Translations under genes and position numbers: made by a program
NCBI RefSeq assembly: GCF_001426225.1
Contig: NZ_LMRT01000014.1
Location: 74,464 to 138,463 of the forward strand
Reading direction: 5' to 3'
DNA: 64,000 nucleotides
DNA from: Allobosea sp. Leaf344
GTDB taxonomy: Bacteria; Pseudomonadota; Alphaproteobacteria; Rhizobiales; Beijerinckiaceae
Notes under the pieces: model-generated
Told to the model about the DNA's origin: nothing
Databases searched by the model: none
What the model saw: only the letters and a program-made list of their open reading frames with translations
Shown here: in pieces, positions 54,039 to 62,510 of the stretch
How positions within the stretch are numbered: position 1 is the stretch's first letter
Layout of the letters: every line of letters starts with the position of its first letter

Positions 54039-55322
54039 TCAGCGGCCATAGAGCCATTTGGCCGGGATGGTGACGATCTCGGGCACGAGGATGAGCAGCA
54101 GCAGCACCGCGAGCTGCGCCAGCAGGAACGGCATCACGCCGCGGATGACGCGATCCATGCGCACCTGACCGACGGCGCAGACGACATTGAGCACCGTGCC
54201 GACCGGCGGGGTCAGCAATCCGATGGCGTTGTTGATGATGAACATCACGCCGAAATAGACCGGGTCGATGCCGGCCTGCTTGACGATCGGCATCAGCACC
54301 GGGGTCAGGATCAGCACGGTGGGGATGAAGTCGAGCGCGGTGCCGACGACGACGACCAGCGCCATCATCGCCAGCATCAGCAGCGTCTTGTTCTCGATCA
54401 GCGGCCCGAGCAGGCCGGCGACCTGTCCGGGAATATCCGCGATCGTGATCAGCCAGGCCGATACCAGCGCCGCCGCGACCAGGAACATCACCGCGGCCGA
54501 CATCTTGATCGCGGCCAGCAGGGCCGGGCGCAGATGCTCCGGCTTGAGCTCGCGGTAGACGAAGCCGCCGACGAAGGCGGCATAGACCGCAGCCACCACC
54601 GCCGCCTCCGTCGGGGTGAAGGCACCGGCCTTCATGCCGCCGATGATCACCACCGGCAGGCCCAGCGCCCAGAGTCCGTCCAGCGCCGCCCGTGCGATTT
54701 CCCGCGCCCCGGCGCGCCGGCTGCGGGCGACGGGCTCGTCGCGCGCCACGATGTACCAGGTGATCACCAGCGCCACCGCCATCAGGATGCCGGGGACGAT
54801 TCCCGCCAGGAACAGCCGCGTGATCGAGACCCCGGCCGCGACGCCGAAGACGACGAAGCCGATCGAGGGCGGGATCACCGGCGCGATGATGCCGCCCGCC
54901 GCGATCAGGCCGCAGCAGCGATCCAGCCTGTAGCCGGCCTGCCGCATCATCGGCAGCAGGATCGCCGCCAAAGCGGCCGTGTCGGCGACGGCCGAGCCGG
55001 AGATGCTCGCCATCACCAGCGCCGCGATCACCGCGACATAGCCGAGCCCGCCTCGGATATGGCCGACCAGGGTGACGGCGAGCGCGATGATCCGGCGCGA
55101 CAGCCCGCCGGCATTCATCAGCTCCCCGGCGAGCATGAAGAAGGGCACCGCCATCAGCGGGAAGGAATCGGCGCCGCCGACCAGGTTCTGCGCCAGGATC
55201 TGCGAGTCGAAGCTGTCGAGCTGCAGCATCAGCGCGACGCCGCAGACCATCAGCGCGATCGCGATCGGCAGGCCGAGCGACATCGCCCCGAGCAGCGAAC
55301 CGAGAAAGACGAAGACGGTCAC
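54039..55322 (-). CDS. TRAP transporter large permease (DctM)
   Basis: A 427-residue DctM permease with 12 or so helices. Signature segments: MAVPFFMLAGELMNAGGLSR (about residues 54-73), SGSAVADTAALAAILLPMM, IIAPVIPPSIGFVVFG and LLTPPVGTVLNVV. The GTG start at 55322 overlaps the DctQ stop by 4 bp. The frame is open upstream but that is the DctQ gene in another phase. Confidence 0.93.
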   Translation of the reverse strand: MTVFVFLGSLLGAMSLGLPIAIALMVCGVALMLQLDSFDSQILAQNLVGGADSFPLMAVPFFMLAGELMNAGGLSRRIIALAVTLVGHIRGGLGYVAVIAALVMASISGSAVADTAALAAILLPMMRQAGYRLDRCCGLIAAGGIIAPVIPPSIGFVVFGVAAGVSITRLFLAGIVPGILMAVALVITWYIVARDEPVARSRRAGAREIARAALDGLWALGLPVVIIGGMKAGAFTPTEAAVVAAVYAAFVGGFVYRELKPEHLRPALLAAIKMSAAVMFLVAAALVSAWLITIADIPGQVAGLLGPLIENKTLLMLAMMALVVVVGTALDFIPTVLILTPVLMPIVKQAGIDPVYFGVMFIINNAIGLLTPPVGTVLNVVCAVGQVRMDRVIRGVMPFLLAQLAVLLLLILVPEIVTIPAKWLYGR

Positions 55323-55864
55323 GACCGCTTCTCCGCCGCCATCCGCGCCTCGAAGGCGGCGAGCTCCTCGGAATCCGCGCCGATCACCAATTCGGAATCC
55401 GCCATCGTCCCGGTCAGCAGCGCGTGCAGCGCGAGCAGGTTGAGGCTGCCGATGCCGAGCCCGCAGGCGAGCCCGGCCATATAGGTGACGGCGAGCGGGA
55501 TGCCGGTGATCGGCGCGTAATTGTCGATGTTGATCAGAATCTGCAGCCAGCAGCCATAGACGAGCATGCCCATGCACAGGAGCGAGAGCGCTTCCGCGGC
55601 GAGCCGGCACGCCCAGCGGCCGCGCCGGCCCAGCATGGTGACGATGGCGGTCATGCCGAGATGCCCGCCCTCCCGCGCCACCAGAAAGGCGCCGCCGAAG
55701 GTCAGCCAGACGAAGATCATGCGCGAGACCTCTTCCGACAGGATGATGCCGGAGTTGAAGCCGTAGCGGAGCACCACATTGCCGAAGACCAGCGCGATCA
55801 TCGCCACGAAGCCGGCGATGAGCAGGTTCTCGACCAGCCGCAGCAGCCAGGCGCGGGCCTTCAT
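55319..55864 (-). CDS. TRAP transporter small permease (DctQ)
   Basis: A 181-residue four-helix protein (helices about 12-32, 50-68, 88-108, 130-152). The DctQ signature is VVLRYGFNSGIILSEEVSRM followed by IFVWLTFGGAFLVAREGGH. ATG 55864 overlaps the stop of the lactonase-like gene by 4 bp. It pairs with DctM to form the TRAP membrane unit. Unlike the other TRAP system of this window (45757-47580), the small and large subunits are separate genes here. Confidence 0.92.
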   Translation of the reverse strand: MKARAWLLRLVENLLIAGFVAMIALVFGNVVLRYGFNSGIILSEEVSRMIFVWLTFGGAFLVAREGGHLGMTAIVTMLGRRGRWACRLAAEALSLLCMGMLVYGCWLQILINIDNYAPITGIPLAVTYMAGLACGLGIGSLNLLALHALLTGTMADSELVIGADSEELAAFEARMAAEKRS

Positions 55865-56820
55865 GGGCCGACTCCGTACCAGCGCGCGGCATTGTCGTGG
55901 AACAGCGCCAGGCGCTGTTCCGGAGCGAACCGGCGGGTCGCGGCCTTGAAGACCTCGAAGATCGTCCCGAACGGGGCGCACAGCCCGTCGACGGGGTAAT
56001 TGCTGGCGAAGGCGCAGCGCTCGACCCCGAAGGCGGCGATCACCCCGTCGACCACCGGCTGCTGCAGCTCCAGCGTCCAGGCCTGTCCCGGCACGCCGAT
56101 GCCGGAGATCTTCGCCACCACGTTGGGCTGGCGCGCCAGGCGGTCGAGCGCCGCCCGCCAGGCCCGCAGCCCCTCCGCGCTGCGGTCGGCCGGCAGCCCG
56201 GCATGGTTCAGGATGATCAGCGTCTGCGGCATGTCGGCGGCGAGCTCGGCGGCCTCGTCGAGATGCCACCAGGGCGTCTGCAGGTCGAAATGCAGCCCCG
56301 CCTGCCCCAGCATCGCATAGCCGTCGCGCCAGCGCGGATCACGCATCGAGCCCTTCGCGGCGTAGCGCGGGTGATGCTCGGCCCGGCTCGTGGCGGCCGG
56401 CTTGTGGCGCACGCTCTTGACCAGCTCCATGCCACGATAGGCGGCGATCACGGCGCCGACATCCTCCCGGTCCAGCCAGATCTGGCCGATCGCCGCATCG
56501 GGGCGTCCCGTCGCCTGCGCCACCTCCGTCGCCCAGGCCATTTCGCCGATGGGGTCGGCCGGGTCCCATTCGCCCTCCATCAGCACGCTGCCGACGACGA
56601 GATGGCCCGAGGCGGCGGCCAGATAATCCTCTGGCAGGAAGTTGCGGCAGATCGCGCCGTAATCCCCATAGCGGAAGGAGGCGAGCCGCTCGCCCTGCAG
56701 CCAGGGATGCCGGTTGCGGTCGAGATCGAAGAAATGGTGATGGGCGTCGATGATCGGCAGCGCCTCATCCGCGCCGGAGGCGAGGAACCGCGCCCTGGCT
56801 TCGGCAGGCGCCCGCGGCAT
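55861..56820 (-). CDS. amidohydrolase family protein, L-fuconolactonase-like (COG3618)
   Basis: A 319-residue TIM-barrel hydrolase. The N-terminal metal motif is PIIDAHHHFFDLDRNRHPWL (about residues 22-41). Other conserved sites are VVGSVLMEGEWDP, KSVRHK (Arg/His), LNHAGLP and a final SNYPVDGL. COG3618 enzymes open sugar lactones or 2-pyrone-4,6-dicarboxylate-type lactones. The gene leads the operon lactonase-DctQ-DctM-DctP. A palindrome at 56917-56938 about 100 bp upstream is a probable GntR operator. Confidence 0.88.
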   Translation of the reverse strand: MPRAPAEARARFLASGADEALPIIDAHHHFFDLDRNRHPWLQGERLASFRYGDYGAICRNFLPEDYLAAASGHLVVGSVLMEGEWDPADPIGEMAWATEVAQATGRPDAAIGQIWLDREDVGAVIAAYRGMELVKSVRHKPAATSRAEHHPRYAAKGSMRDPRWRDGYAMLGQAGLHFDLQTPWWHLDEAAELAADMPQTLIILNHAGLPADRSAEGLRAWRAALDRLARQPNVVAKISGIGVPGQAWTLELQQPVVDGVIAAFGVERCAFASNYPVDGLCAPFGTIFEVFKAATRRFAPEQRLALFHDNAARWYGVGP

Positions 56821-56916
56821 CGTCAGGATCCTCGCCGGCAGGGCAGGCAGCTCACGGCACTCTCCATCGTTTCCGCCCCGGAGGCGGCTCGGGCCGACGC
56901 CCGCCGCTCTCTCGAT

Positions 56917-56938
56917 ATATTGTATGCAGCATACTGAA
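56917..56938. promoter_or_regulatory. putative GntR operator 1
   Basis: The core GTATGC-A-GCATAC (56922-56934) is a perfect 13-bp palindrome, and the flanking TATTGTATGCAG resembles the two other sites at 59137 and 61184. It lies upstream of the lactonase/TRAP operon and near no other start. Confidence 0.7.
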
Positions 56939-56968
56939 ACGCGGCCGGGAGCCTGTCAAACCCTTACG

Positions 56969-58360
56969 TCATGCGGTCATAAAGAGAGCGTCCTGCTCCC
57001 GGCGCAGGCGCAGCAGCGTCGATCCTTCCGGCAGCGCGACATCGGCCCCGGTCAGGATCGCGCCGCGCTTCACCGGCCGCATCACGGTGAGATTGGTCGC
57101 GAGGTAATAGGGCAGGGGGTTCTCCGGGCCGAGGCGCTGCGCCGGCTGGAGCAGCGGGTCGAGTCCGTCCAGCACATGGCGCGCGCCCATGCTCAGCCGG
57201 TCGCCGGGTTCGAGATCGCGATGCGCACGGGCGACGAGGTCGATGCGGGGGCGCACCTCGCTGCCGCCGGTCGTGGCGCCGAGCAGCGCCGCCGAGAGCG
57301 CCGACATCGGCGCTTCCGCCCCCAGCAGATGCACGGGGTTGTGCAGCATGACATAGCGCCCATCGGGCGAGGCGGGGATGCCCTTGCCGGCCAGGAGCCG
57401 CCCGGTCGCCAGGTCAGGCGCCTCGACCACGATGAAGACGCCGCCCGCGAAACTCAGCTCGTCCGCGCGCCGCAGGCAGTTGAACATGTCGACGCGGCCC
57501 GGCCCGGCGAGCAGCCCGCCCTCGCTCGCCGGCCTGAACAGCGTGGCGAGCTCGATCGTCCGGGCGATCGGCGCATGCAGCTCCGGCCGGTCCGGCATCA
57601 GGCCGGTATGGTTGGCGACGATGCCCATCTCGCAGAGATCGGGCACCGTGGTGCGGGGGAAGGGCAATGTCGCCCGCGCGGCGAGCAGCGCCATCGGCTC
57701 GCTCGCCTTGCCGCCGAAGCGGGCGGCGAAATCGGCTGCGGGCACAGGTGTCTCCCAGGCGGTGACGGTGCCGTCCTCCGCATCCCAGACGAAATCCGAT
57801 TCGCTGGATTTCCCGGCCGCGATCACCGGCAGCCCGAGCATGCGCGCCCAGCCGATCAGCCCGATCAGCAGGCTCGGCTGGTCGCCGTCGACCGGGGTGT
57901 GCACAACACCGTTGCGGGCGGCGAGATGCGCGAGCATCGGGCCGATCACCACCTCGGTCTCCTTCGTCACCATCACGAGGTGCCGCCGGTTCTCGATCGC
58001 CGCCAAGGCGGTGACGGCAGCGCCTTCCGGATCGCCCGTCGCCTCGATCACCACCTCGATCGGCAGCGCGGCGAGCAGCATGGCATCGTCCACCAGCGCG
58101 ATCTGCCCGCGCGAGAAAGCGGCCTCGGCCTCCGCGACGCTCCCACAGATCGCGAGCTCGGCCTCGCTCGCCCCACCGGCCAGCGCCGCCTGGCGGGCCC
58201 GGCCGAGATCCCGGTCGCAGATGGCGCGGGTCTCGAAATGCGGCGTCAGGCGCGATTGCGAGACGAAACAGGCGCCGAACTCGCCGGCCCCCACGATCCC
58301 GGCCGAAATGCTGCGTGCCGCGCCATCGCGCTGGCGCTCGAAAATCTGGGCGATGTTCAC
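56969..58360 (-). CDS. SAF-domain NAD(P)-dependent oxidoreductase (homoserine dehydrogenase-like)
   Basis: A 463-residue protein. A Rossmann fold starts at GIVGAGEFGACFV (about residues 21-33) with an NAD_binding_3-type pattern (EVVIEATGDPEGAAVTALAA, HLVMVTKETEVVIGPML). The C-terminal about 70 residues form a SAF domain (DRLSMGARHVLDGLDPLLQP to TNLTVMRPVKRGAILTGADV). It lacks the homoserine dehydrogenase catalytic domain. Relatives occur in sugar-acid pathways, but the reaction cannot be assigned. It lies downstream of the cyclase gene at a 30-bp gap, which fits an operon under the GntR site at 59137. Confidence 0.85.
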   Translation of the reverse strand: MNIAQIFERQRDGAARSISAGIVGAGEFGACFVSQSRLTPHFETRAICDRDLGRARQAALAGGASEAELAICGSVAEAEAAFSRGQIALVDDAMLLAALPIEVVIEATGDPEGAAVTALAAIENRRHLVMVTKETEVVIGPMLAHLAARNGVVHTPVDGDQPSLLIGLIGWARMLGLPVIAAGKSSESDFVWDAEDGTVTAWETPVPAADFAARFGGKASEPMALLAARATLPFPRTTVPDLCEMGIVANHTGLMPDRPELHAPIARTIELATLFRPASEGGLLAGPGRVDMFNCLRRADELSFAGGVFIVVEAPDLATGRLLAGKGIPASPDGRYVMLHNPVHLLGAEAPMSALSAALLGATTGGSEVRPRIDLVARAHRDLEPGDRLSMGARHVLDGLDPLLQPAQRLGPENPLPYYLATNLTVMRPVKRGAILTGADVALPEGSTLLRLRREQDALFMTA

Positions 58361-58390
58361 GTCGAAAATCCTGTCGCTGAGAGGTGCCGA

Positions 58391-59074
58391 TCAGACCGCG
58401 AGGCCTTCGATGGCGTAGATCCGGGCGGGGGCGCCGTCGGCGTTCGGGATCAGCAGCGGGGCTGCCGAGAACAGGTTGCGCGGCGCCGTCAGGCGGCTGG
58501 TATTCACGACATATTCGATCAGCGTGACGCCGGTCTTCAGCAGGATGTCATGCGTGACATGCTCCGGCTTCGGCACCTCCTTGCCGTCCAGCAGCAGGCG
58601 GATCGGGAAATCCTGGGGGAAATCGAAAGCCACGGCGCTCGGCCGGCGGCCGGCCAGCCATTGCGCCGATTCCAGCGTCAGCCAGGGCGCCTCGGTCCAG
58701 AAGCTCTTGTCGCGATAGTCGCGCCTGTCGCTCCAATGCGTCTTGAGGAGCAGGATCTCGCGCTCCGCGCCGCCGGGATCGGCCGCGGCGAGATGCTCGG
58801 GCAGGATCGGCTGATTGTCCGGCCTGCCGCTGAGATCGAGCACGCGACACGCCCCGACCACATCGCCGAGCCGCGTTGCCTCGATCGTCGGCGCGCCGGC
58901 GACGAAATGCGCCATCGCATCGACATGCGAGAAGCCATGGCAGGGAGTATGCAGCCGCGAGACGCGGAACTGGTCGCCGGCCGCGATATCGCCCTTGACG
59001 CCGAGCTCCGCCGGCCAACGAAAATGCGGCGCGATCGGCATTGAAAGGTCGATGATCTGCATGTGATGGTCCAT
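58391..59074 (-). CDS. cyclase family protein (kynurenine formamidase-like)
   Basis: About 227 residues from MDHHMQIIDLSMPI. The metal motif reads HTPCHGFSHVDAMAHFVAG (about residues 43-61), a variant of the family HxGTHxDxPxH. Further conserved residues include LLLKTHWSD and FDFPQDFP. ATG 59074 was chosen because the longer reading from 59137 would put the operator at 59137-59150 over its own start codon; the longer form remains possible. Such enzymes hydrolyse or cyclise acyl-amide or keto-acid substrates. It is followed by the SAF oxidoreductase. Confidence 0.85.
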   Translation of the reverse strand: MDHHMQIIDLSMPIAPHFRWPAELGVKGDIAAGDQFRVSRLHTPCHGFSHVDAMAHFVAGAPTIEATRLGDVVGACRVLDLSGRPDNQPILPEHLAAADPGGAEREILLLKTHWSDRRDYRDKSFWTEAPWLTLESAQWLAGRRPSAVAFDFPQDFPIRLLLDGKEVPKPEHVTHDILLKTGVTLIEYVVNTSRLTAPRNLFSAAPLLIPNADGAPARIYAIEGLAV

Positions 59075-59136
59075 CGGGAGATCGGGCCGCGGCGGCCGCC
59101 GGAGCGCCGTGGCCGGCCCTTGAATGAGAGACGTCA

Positions 59137-59150
59137 TCTTGCATACAAGA
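59137..59150. promoter_or_regulatory. putative GntR operator 2
   Basis: TCTTG-CATA-CAAGA is a near-perfect inverted repeat in the 116 bp between the divergent cyclase and GntR genes, so it can control both. Confidence 0.75.
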
Positions 59151-59190
59151 ATTCGGGATCGTCAAGTCGACGGGAAGAGCCGGGGCAGCC

Positions 59191-59931
59191 ATGACCGCAG
59201 CGCATGAGACGACGCCGCTCGCGGCGCTATTGGCGAAGCTGCCGACGCCGGAGGCGGAGCGGCGCAAGGGCAGCCTGCACGGCAACACGGTCGCCCAGCT
59301 GCGCAACATGATCGTCACCGGCGTGCTGGCGCCGGGCTCGCGGCTGAACGAGCGCGAACTCTGCGAGCAATTGCAGGTCTCGCGGACCCCGGTGCGCGAG
59401 GCCATCAAGACGCTGATCCAGGACGGGCTGCTGACCTCGCTGCCCAACCAGTCGGCGATCGTGTCGGAGCTCGATCTGGCGGAGGTGAGCGCGCTGATCG
59501 ACGTCGTCTCGACGATCGAGGGGCTGGCCGGCGAGCTCGCAGCCAGGAACGCCACCGACGAAGCGGTGGCCGAGATCGGCATGCTGCATTACCAGATGCT
59601 GCTGCACCATACGCGGGACGAGCTGCCGGGCTATTTCGAGGCCAACAAGGCCTTTCACCGGCGCATCGTCATGCTCTCGGGCAATCCGATCCTGATCTGG
59701 GTCTGGGATCTGCTGGCGCTGCGCGTCGACCGCGCGCGCTATTCCTCCAATCTCTGGCCCAAACGCTGGAAGACCGCGATCCAGGAGCATCAGGAAATTT
59801 TGGATGCGCTGAGCGCCCGCGATGCGCAACGCTGCGCCCAGGCTCTTCGCGACCATGTCCGCAACGGCCTGTCCGGCCTCGTCGCGGCGCTCGAAGCGCG
59901 GCAGCCGGGCGCGGCCCCGCCACAATCATGA
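59191..59931 (+). CDS. GntR family transcriptional regulator (FCD domain)
   Basis: A 246-residue regulator. The winged helix covers about residues 27-95 (HGNTVAQLRNMIVTGVLAPG, RLNERELCEQLQVSRTPVRE), followed by an all-helical FCD ligand domain (about 105-230) with candidate metal or ligand residues in EANKAFHRRIVMLSG and EHQEILDAL. FCD regulators of this type bind palindromes with a TTGYATRCAA-like core, as found at the three sites in this region. It diverges from the cyclase/SAF operon and most likely represses it until a pathway metabolite binds. Confidence 0.93.
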   Translation: MTAAHETTPLAALLAKLPTPEAERRKGSLHGNTVAQLRNMIVTGVLAPGSRLNERELCEQLQVSRTPVREAIKTLIQDGLLTSLPNQSAIVSELDLAEVSALIDVVSTIEGLAGELAARNATDEAVAEIGMLHYQMLLHHTRDELPGYFEANKAFHRRIVMLSGNPILIWVWDLLALRVDRARYSSNLWPKRWKTAIQEHQEILDALSARDAQRCAQALRDHVRNGLSGLVAALEARQPGAAPPQS

Positions 59932-59986
59932 CAGCTTTGCTCGCCACGGCAGCAGGTGCCTGTTCCCCGCGAGAGCGAGTGTCCCC

Positions 59987-60319
59987 ATGCGAATTGCCGC
60001 CAGCCTCTGCGCCCTGCTGATCTGCCTCGCCGCGACCTTTCCGGCCGGGGCGCAACTGCCGGCGGGCAAGAGCTGGAGCGAGCAGAAATGCGAGCGCTAC
60101 GGCAAGGCCTGGACGGAGACGCTCGCCCGGCGCGGCAGCAGGGGGCTGAGCGCCGGCTTCCTCGCCGATCACGCGGCGTTCCTGGCGGCGGGCTGCACTG
60201 AGGCCGGCAATGTCTGCCCGCGCAGTACCGAGGAATTCGAGATCGCCAACATCATGGTGCTCGCGGCGATGAATGCCGGCATGGCCAGCACCTTCCCGCC
60301 CTTCGCCTGCCGGAAATAG
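59987..60319 (+). CDS. small secreted protein of unknown function
   Basis: A 110-residue protein with a clear signal peptide (MRIAASLCALLICLAATFPA, cut near AGAQL). The mature part has four Cys (EQKCERYGKAW, AAGCTEAGNVCPRS, PFACRK) likely paired in the periplasm. It starts 56 bp after the GntR gene in the same direction, but it need not share its function. Homologues of this kind are seen in Rhizobiales as unnamed proteins, which is recollection only. Confidence 0.7.
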   Translation: MRIAASLCALLICLAATFPAGAQLPAGKSWSEQKCERYGKAWTETLARRGSRGLSAGFLADHAAFLAAGCTEAGNVCPRSTEEFEIANIMVLAAMNAGMASTFPPFACRK

Positions 60320-60329
60320 CGGCGAGCGC

Positions 60330-61109
60330 TCAGCGCCCCTGCCATTGCGGCGGGCGCTTGCCGAGGAACGCTTCCATGCCCTCGCGGAAATCCGCGCTCA
60401 TATAGCACATCACCACCAGATCATCCCCGGCCGGCAGCGGCCCGGCATGGGCCAGCCGGTGGAGGGCTTCCTTGGTGGCACGCATCGTCAGCGGCGCATG
60501 GCCGGAGATCGTGGTGGCGAGCTCCTGCGCGCGCTGCATCAGCGCCGCATGGTCGGGCACGATCTCGTTGTAGAGCCCCGCCCTGAGCCCTTCCTCCGCC
60601 TCAACCAGCCGCGCGGTGAAGACGACATCCTTGACCCGCGCCGCGCCGAGCAGCGCGACCAGCCTGGAATAGCTGCTCATCGACAGGCAGTTGCCGAGCG
60701 TGCGCGCCACGGGAAAGCCGAAGCGGGCATTGGCGGTCGCGATGCGCATGTCGCAGGCGCAGGCGATGCTGGCTCCACCGCCGGTGACCGCGCCGGAAAT
60801 CGCGGCGATGGTCGGGATCGGGCAGGTTTCGATCGCCGTCAGGATGCGGTCGATCCGCTCCTCATAGCCGAGCGCGTCCTCCGGCGTGGCGAAGGCGCGG
60901 AACTGCGAGATGTCGGTGCCCGCGGCGAAGGCTTTTTCGCCCGCGCCCGTAATGACCAGCACCTTCGGCGCTCCATGGCCGGGCAGGTCCGAACAGATCG
61001 TCGCCAGCCGCTCATACATGCCGAAGGTCAGGGCGTTGCGCGCCTGCGGGCGGTTCAGCGTCACCATGCCGACGCCATCCGTGACCGCGTAGAGGATCTC
61101 ATCGTCCAT
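60330..61109 (-). CDS. crotonase-fold protein lacking the usual catalytic glutamates
   Basis: A 259-residue crotonase-fold protein. Oxyanion-hole segments are normal (FAAGTDISQF, about residues 59-68, and SGAVTGGGASIA). The two positions that hold the catalytic Glu in hydratases read Val (FGFPVARTLG) and Asp (RVKDVVFTA). Either chemistry differs or the substrate supplies the base. ATG 61109 was preferred over a TTG at 61127 because GGGAGC sits at the right distance. A GntR-like operator (61184-61199) lies 75 bp upstream. Confidence 0.85.
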   Translation of the reverse strand: MDDEILYAVTDGVGMVTLNRPQARNALTFGMYERLATICSDLPGHGAPKVLVITGAGEKAFAAGTDISQFRAFATPEDALGYEERIDRILTAIETCPIPTIAAISGAVTGGGASIACACDMRIATANARFGFPVARTLGNCLSMSSYSRLVALLGAARVKDVVFTARLVEAEEGLRAGLYNEIVPDHAALMQRAQELATTISGHAPLTMRATKEALHRLAHAGPLPAGDDLVVMCYMSADFREGMEAFLGKRPPQWQGR

Positions 61110-61183
61110 GGCGTGCTCCCGATTCAAGGCCAGACAGGCCGGCGACTATCGGAGCCGCTCCTGCGCACGTCAACGCGCACCGC

Positions 61184-61199
61184 TATCCTGCATGCAAGA
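61184..61199. promoter_or_regulatory. putative GntR operator 3
   Basis: ATCCTGCATGCAAGAT is a 16-bp near-perfect palindrome with a TGCATGCA centre. It lies between the FAD oxidoreductase stop and the crotonase-like start, both on the minus strand, and should control the latter. Confidence 0.72.
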
Positions 61200-61219
61200 T
61201 CGCGACGCAGGGCGCCGGC

Positions 61220-62380
61220 TCAGCGTCCCGCGGAAAAGCGGGCCATGAAGCGCCGGTCGATGAGATCCTTCCAATGCCAGACCAGGCGGCCCTCGAGCGA
61301 GAACCAGCGGCCGCGGGCGGCGATGGCGTGGCGCCCGCCCGTCATCAGCAAGGTGAGATAGGCCCGCTGCGCCGCATGCTCCCGCATGGCGCCGCCCCGC
61401 AGCCGCGTGCGCAGATTGGCGGCTAGGGTCGGGCCCTGGCGAACCGCGAAGACTCCGGCCTTGGGCCGCGGATCGGCGGTGACGACGGCACAATCGCCCA
61501 CGGCGAAGACCGCCTCGTCATCCAGCACCTGCAGCGTCCGCCGCGTCCGCACCGATCCGTCGGGGGCCAGAGGCAGATCGGTCCGCCCGAGCCAGGACGG
61601 CGCGCGGGCGGCGGTGGCGATCAGCACGGCCTCGGCCGCGAGAACCCTGCCATCCTGCGCCCGGATCCCCGCCGGATCGATGCCGGCGACGCGGAAGCCG
61701 GAGATGACGGCGATGCCCTTGCCTGCGAGATGCGCCAGAATGCGCCGGCGCGCCCCTTCATTGAGCGACGGCGCGATCTCCTCGCCGCTGACCAGCGTCA
61801 CGGCGAAGGCGCCGGCACCGAGCCGATGCGCCTCCGCGATGCCGTGCAGCCGCGCGTTCAACGCGAAGGCGATCTCGATCCCGGCCGCACCGCCGCCGAC
61901 CACGGCGAAGCGCCGCGGACCGTCCGGCTGCGCGGCCGACGCCAGCAGCGGCTCCAGCCGATGCAGGAAACTGCCGATCGGCTTCACCGCGAGCCCATGG
62001 CGCTCGGCCCCCGCGATGGCGCCGAGATCGGGCGTGATGCCGATATCGAGCGACAGCGTGTCATAGGGGAGGGGCGGCGCCCCCTCCAGACACACCAGCT
62101 TCTCCCGGCGATCGAGCCCCTCCGCGGGAGCATGGATCAGCCGCGCGCGCGCCGCCTGCGCCAGCCGCGCCAGGTCGATATGCATCTCCTCATGGCGGTA
62201 GAGCCCCGCGACATGGCCCGGCAGCATGCCGGAATAGGGCGTCAGCAGCCGGTCCGTGACCAGCGTCAGCCGGCAGGAGGGCATTGGCCTGGCGGCGAAA
62301 TCCGTCAGGATCTGCACATGGGTATGCCCGCCTCCGACCAGGACGAGCTCATGCGCGGGATCCGCAGCCGCGACCATCAC
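61220..62380 (-). CDS. FAD/NAD(P)-dependent oxidoreductase (SelD N-terminal-domain type)
   Basis: A 386-residue pyridine-nucleotide-disulfide-type oxidoreductase. The FAD motif is LVLVGGGHTHV (about residues 12-22), whose HTHV is characteristic of the family found fused to or beside selenophosphate synthetase SelD (Nterm_to_SelD). A second GxGxxG is FAVVGGGAAGIEIAF (about 158-172), and the final FAD site is VFAVGDCAVV. No selD gene is adjacent here. It is probably a quinone- or sulfide-type reductase on the membrane surface. It diverges from the ABC permease genes. Confidence 0.85.
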   Translation of the reverse strand: MMVAAADPAHELVLVGGGHTHVQILTDFAARPMPSCRLTLVTDRLLTPYSGMLPGHVAGLYRHEEMHIDLARLAQAARARLIHAPAEGLDRREKLVCLEGAPPLPYDTLSLDIGITPDLGAIAGAERHGLAVKPIGSFLHRLEPLLASAAQPDGPRRFAVVGGGAAGIEIAFALNARLHGIAEAHRLGAGAFAVTLVSGEEIAPSLNEGARRRILAHLAGKGIAVISGFRVAGIDPAGIRAQDGRVLAAEAVLIATAARAPSWLGRTDLPLAPDGSVRTRRTLQVLDDEAVFAVGDCAVVTADPRPKAGVFAVRQGPTLAANLRTRLRGGAMREHAAQRAYLTLLMTGGRHAIAARGRWFSLEGRLVWHWKDLIDRRFMARFSAGR

Positions 62381-62510
62381 GGCCTCCCGACGAGGGGCGG
62401 GGGAAAGCCGGGCCGAGGCGCGGCGAAAATTTCGGGAAACGTCATGGAGCCGTCGTCAATCCGTCGCGGCGCTGTTGCGCAAACGGGTCAGATCCCCCGC
62501 CGAGGGGGAG

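Noticed and set aside
52992..55484. Very long plus-strand open frame (830 codons) opposite the TRAP operon
   Set aside because: It is antisense to well-supported DctP, DctM and DctQ genes and its translation is Arg/His/Asp/Gln-rich low-complexity text, a usual high-GC artefact.
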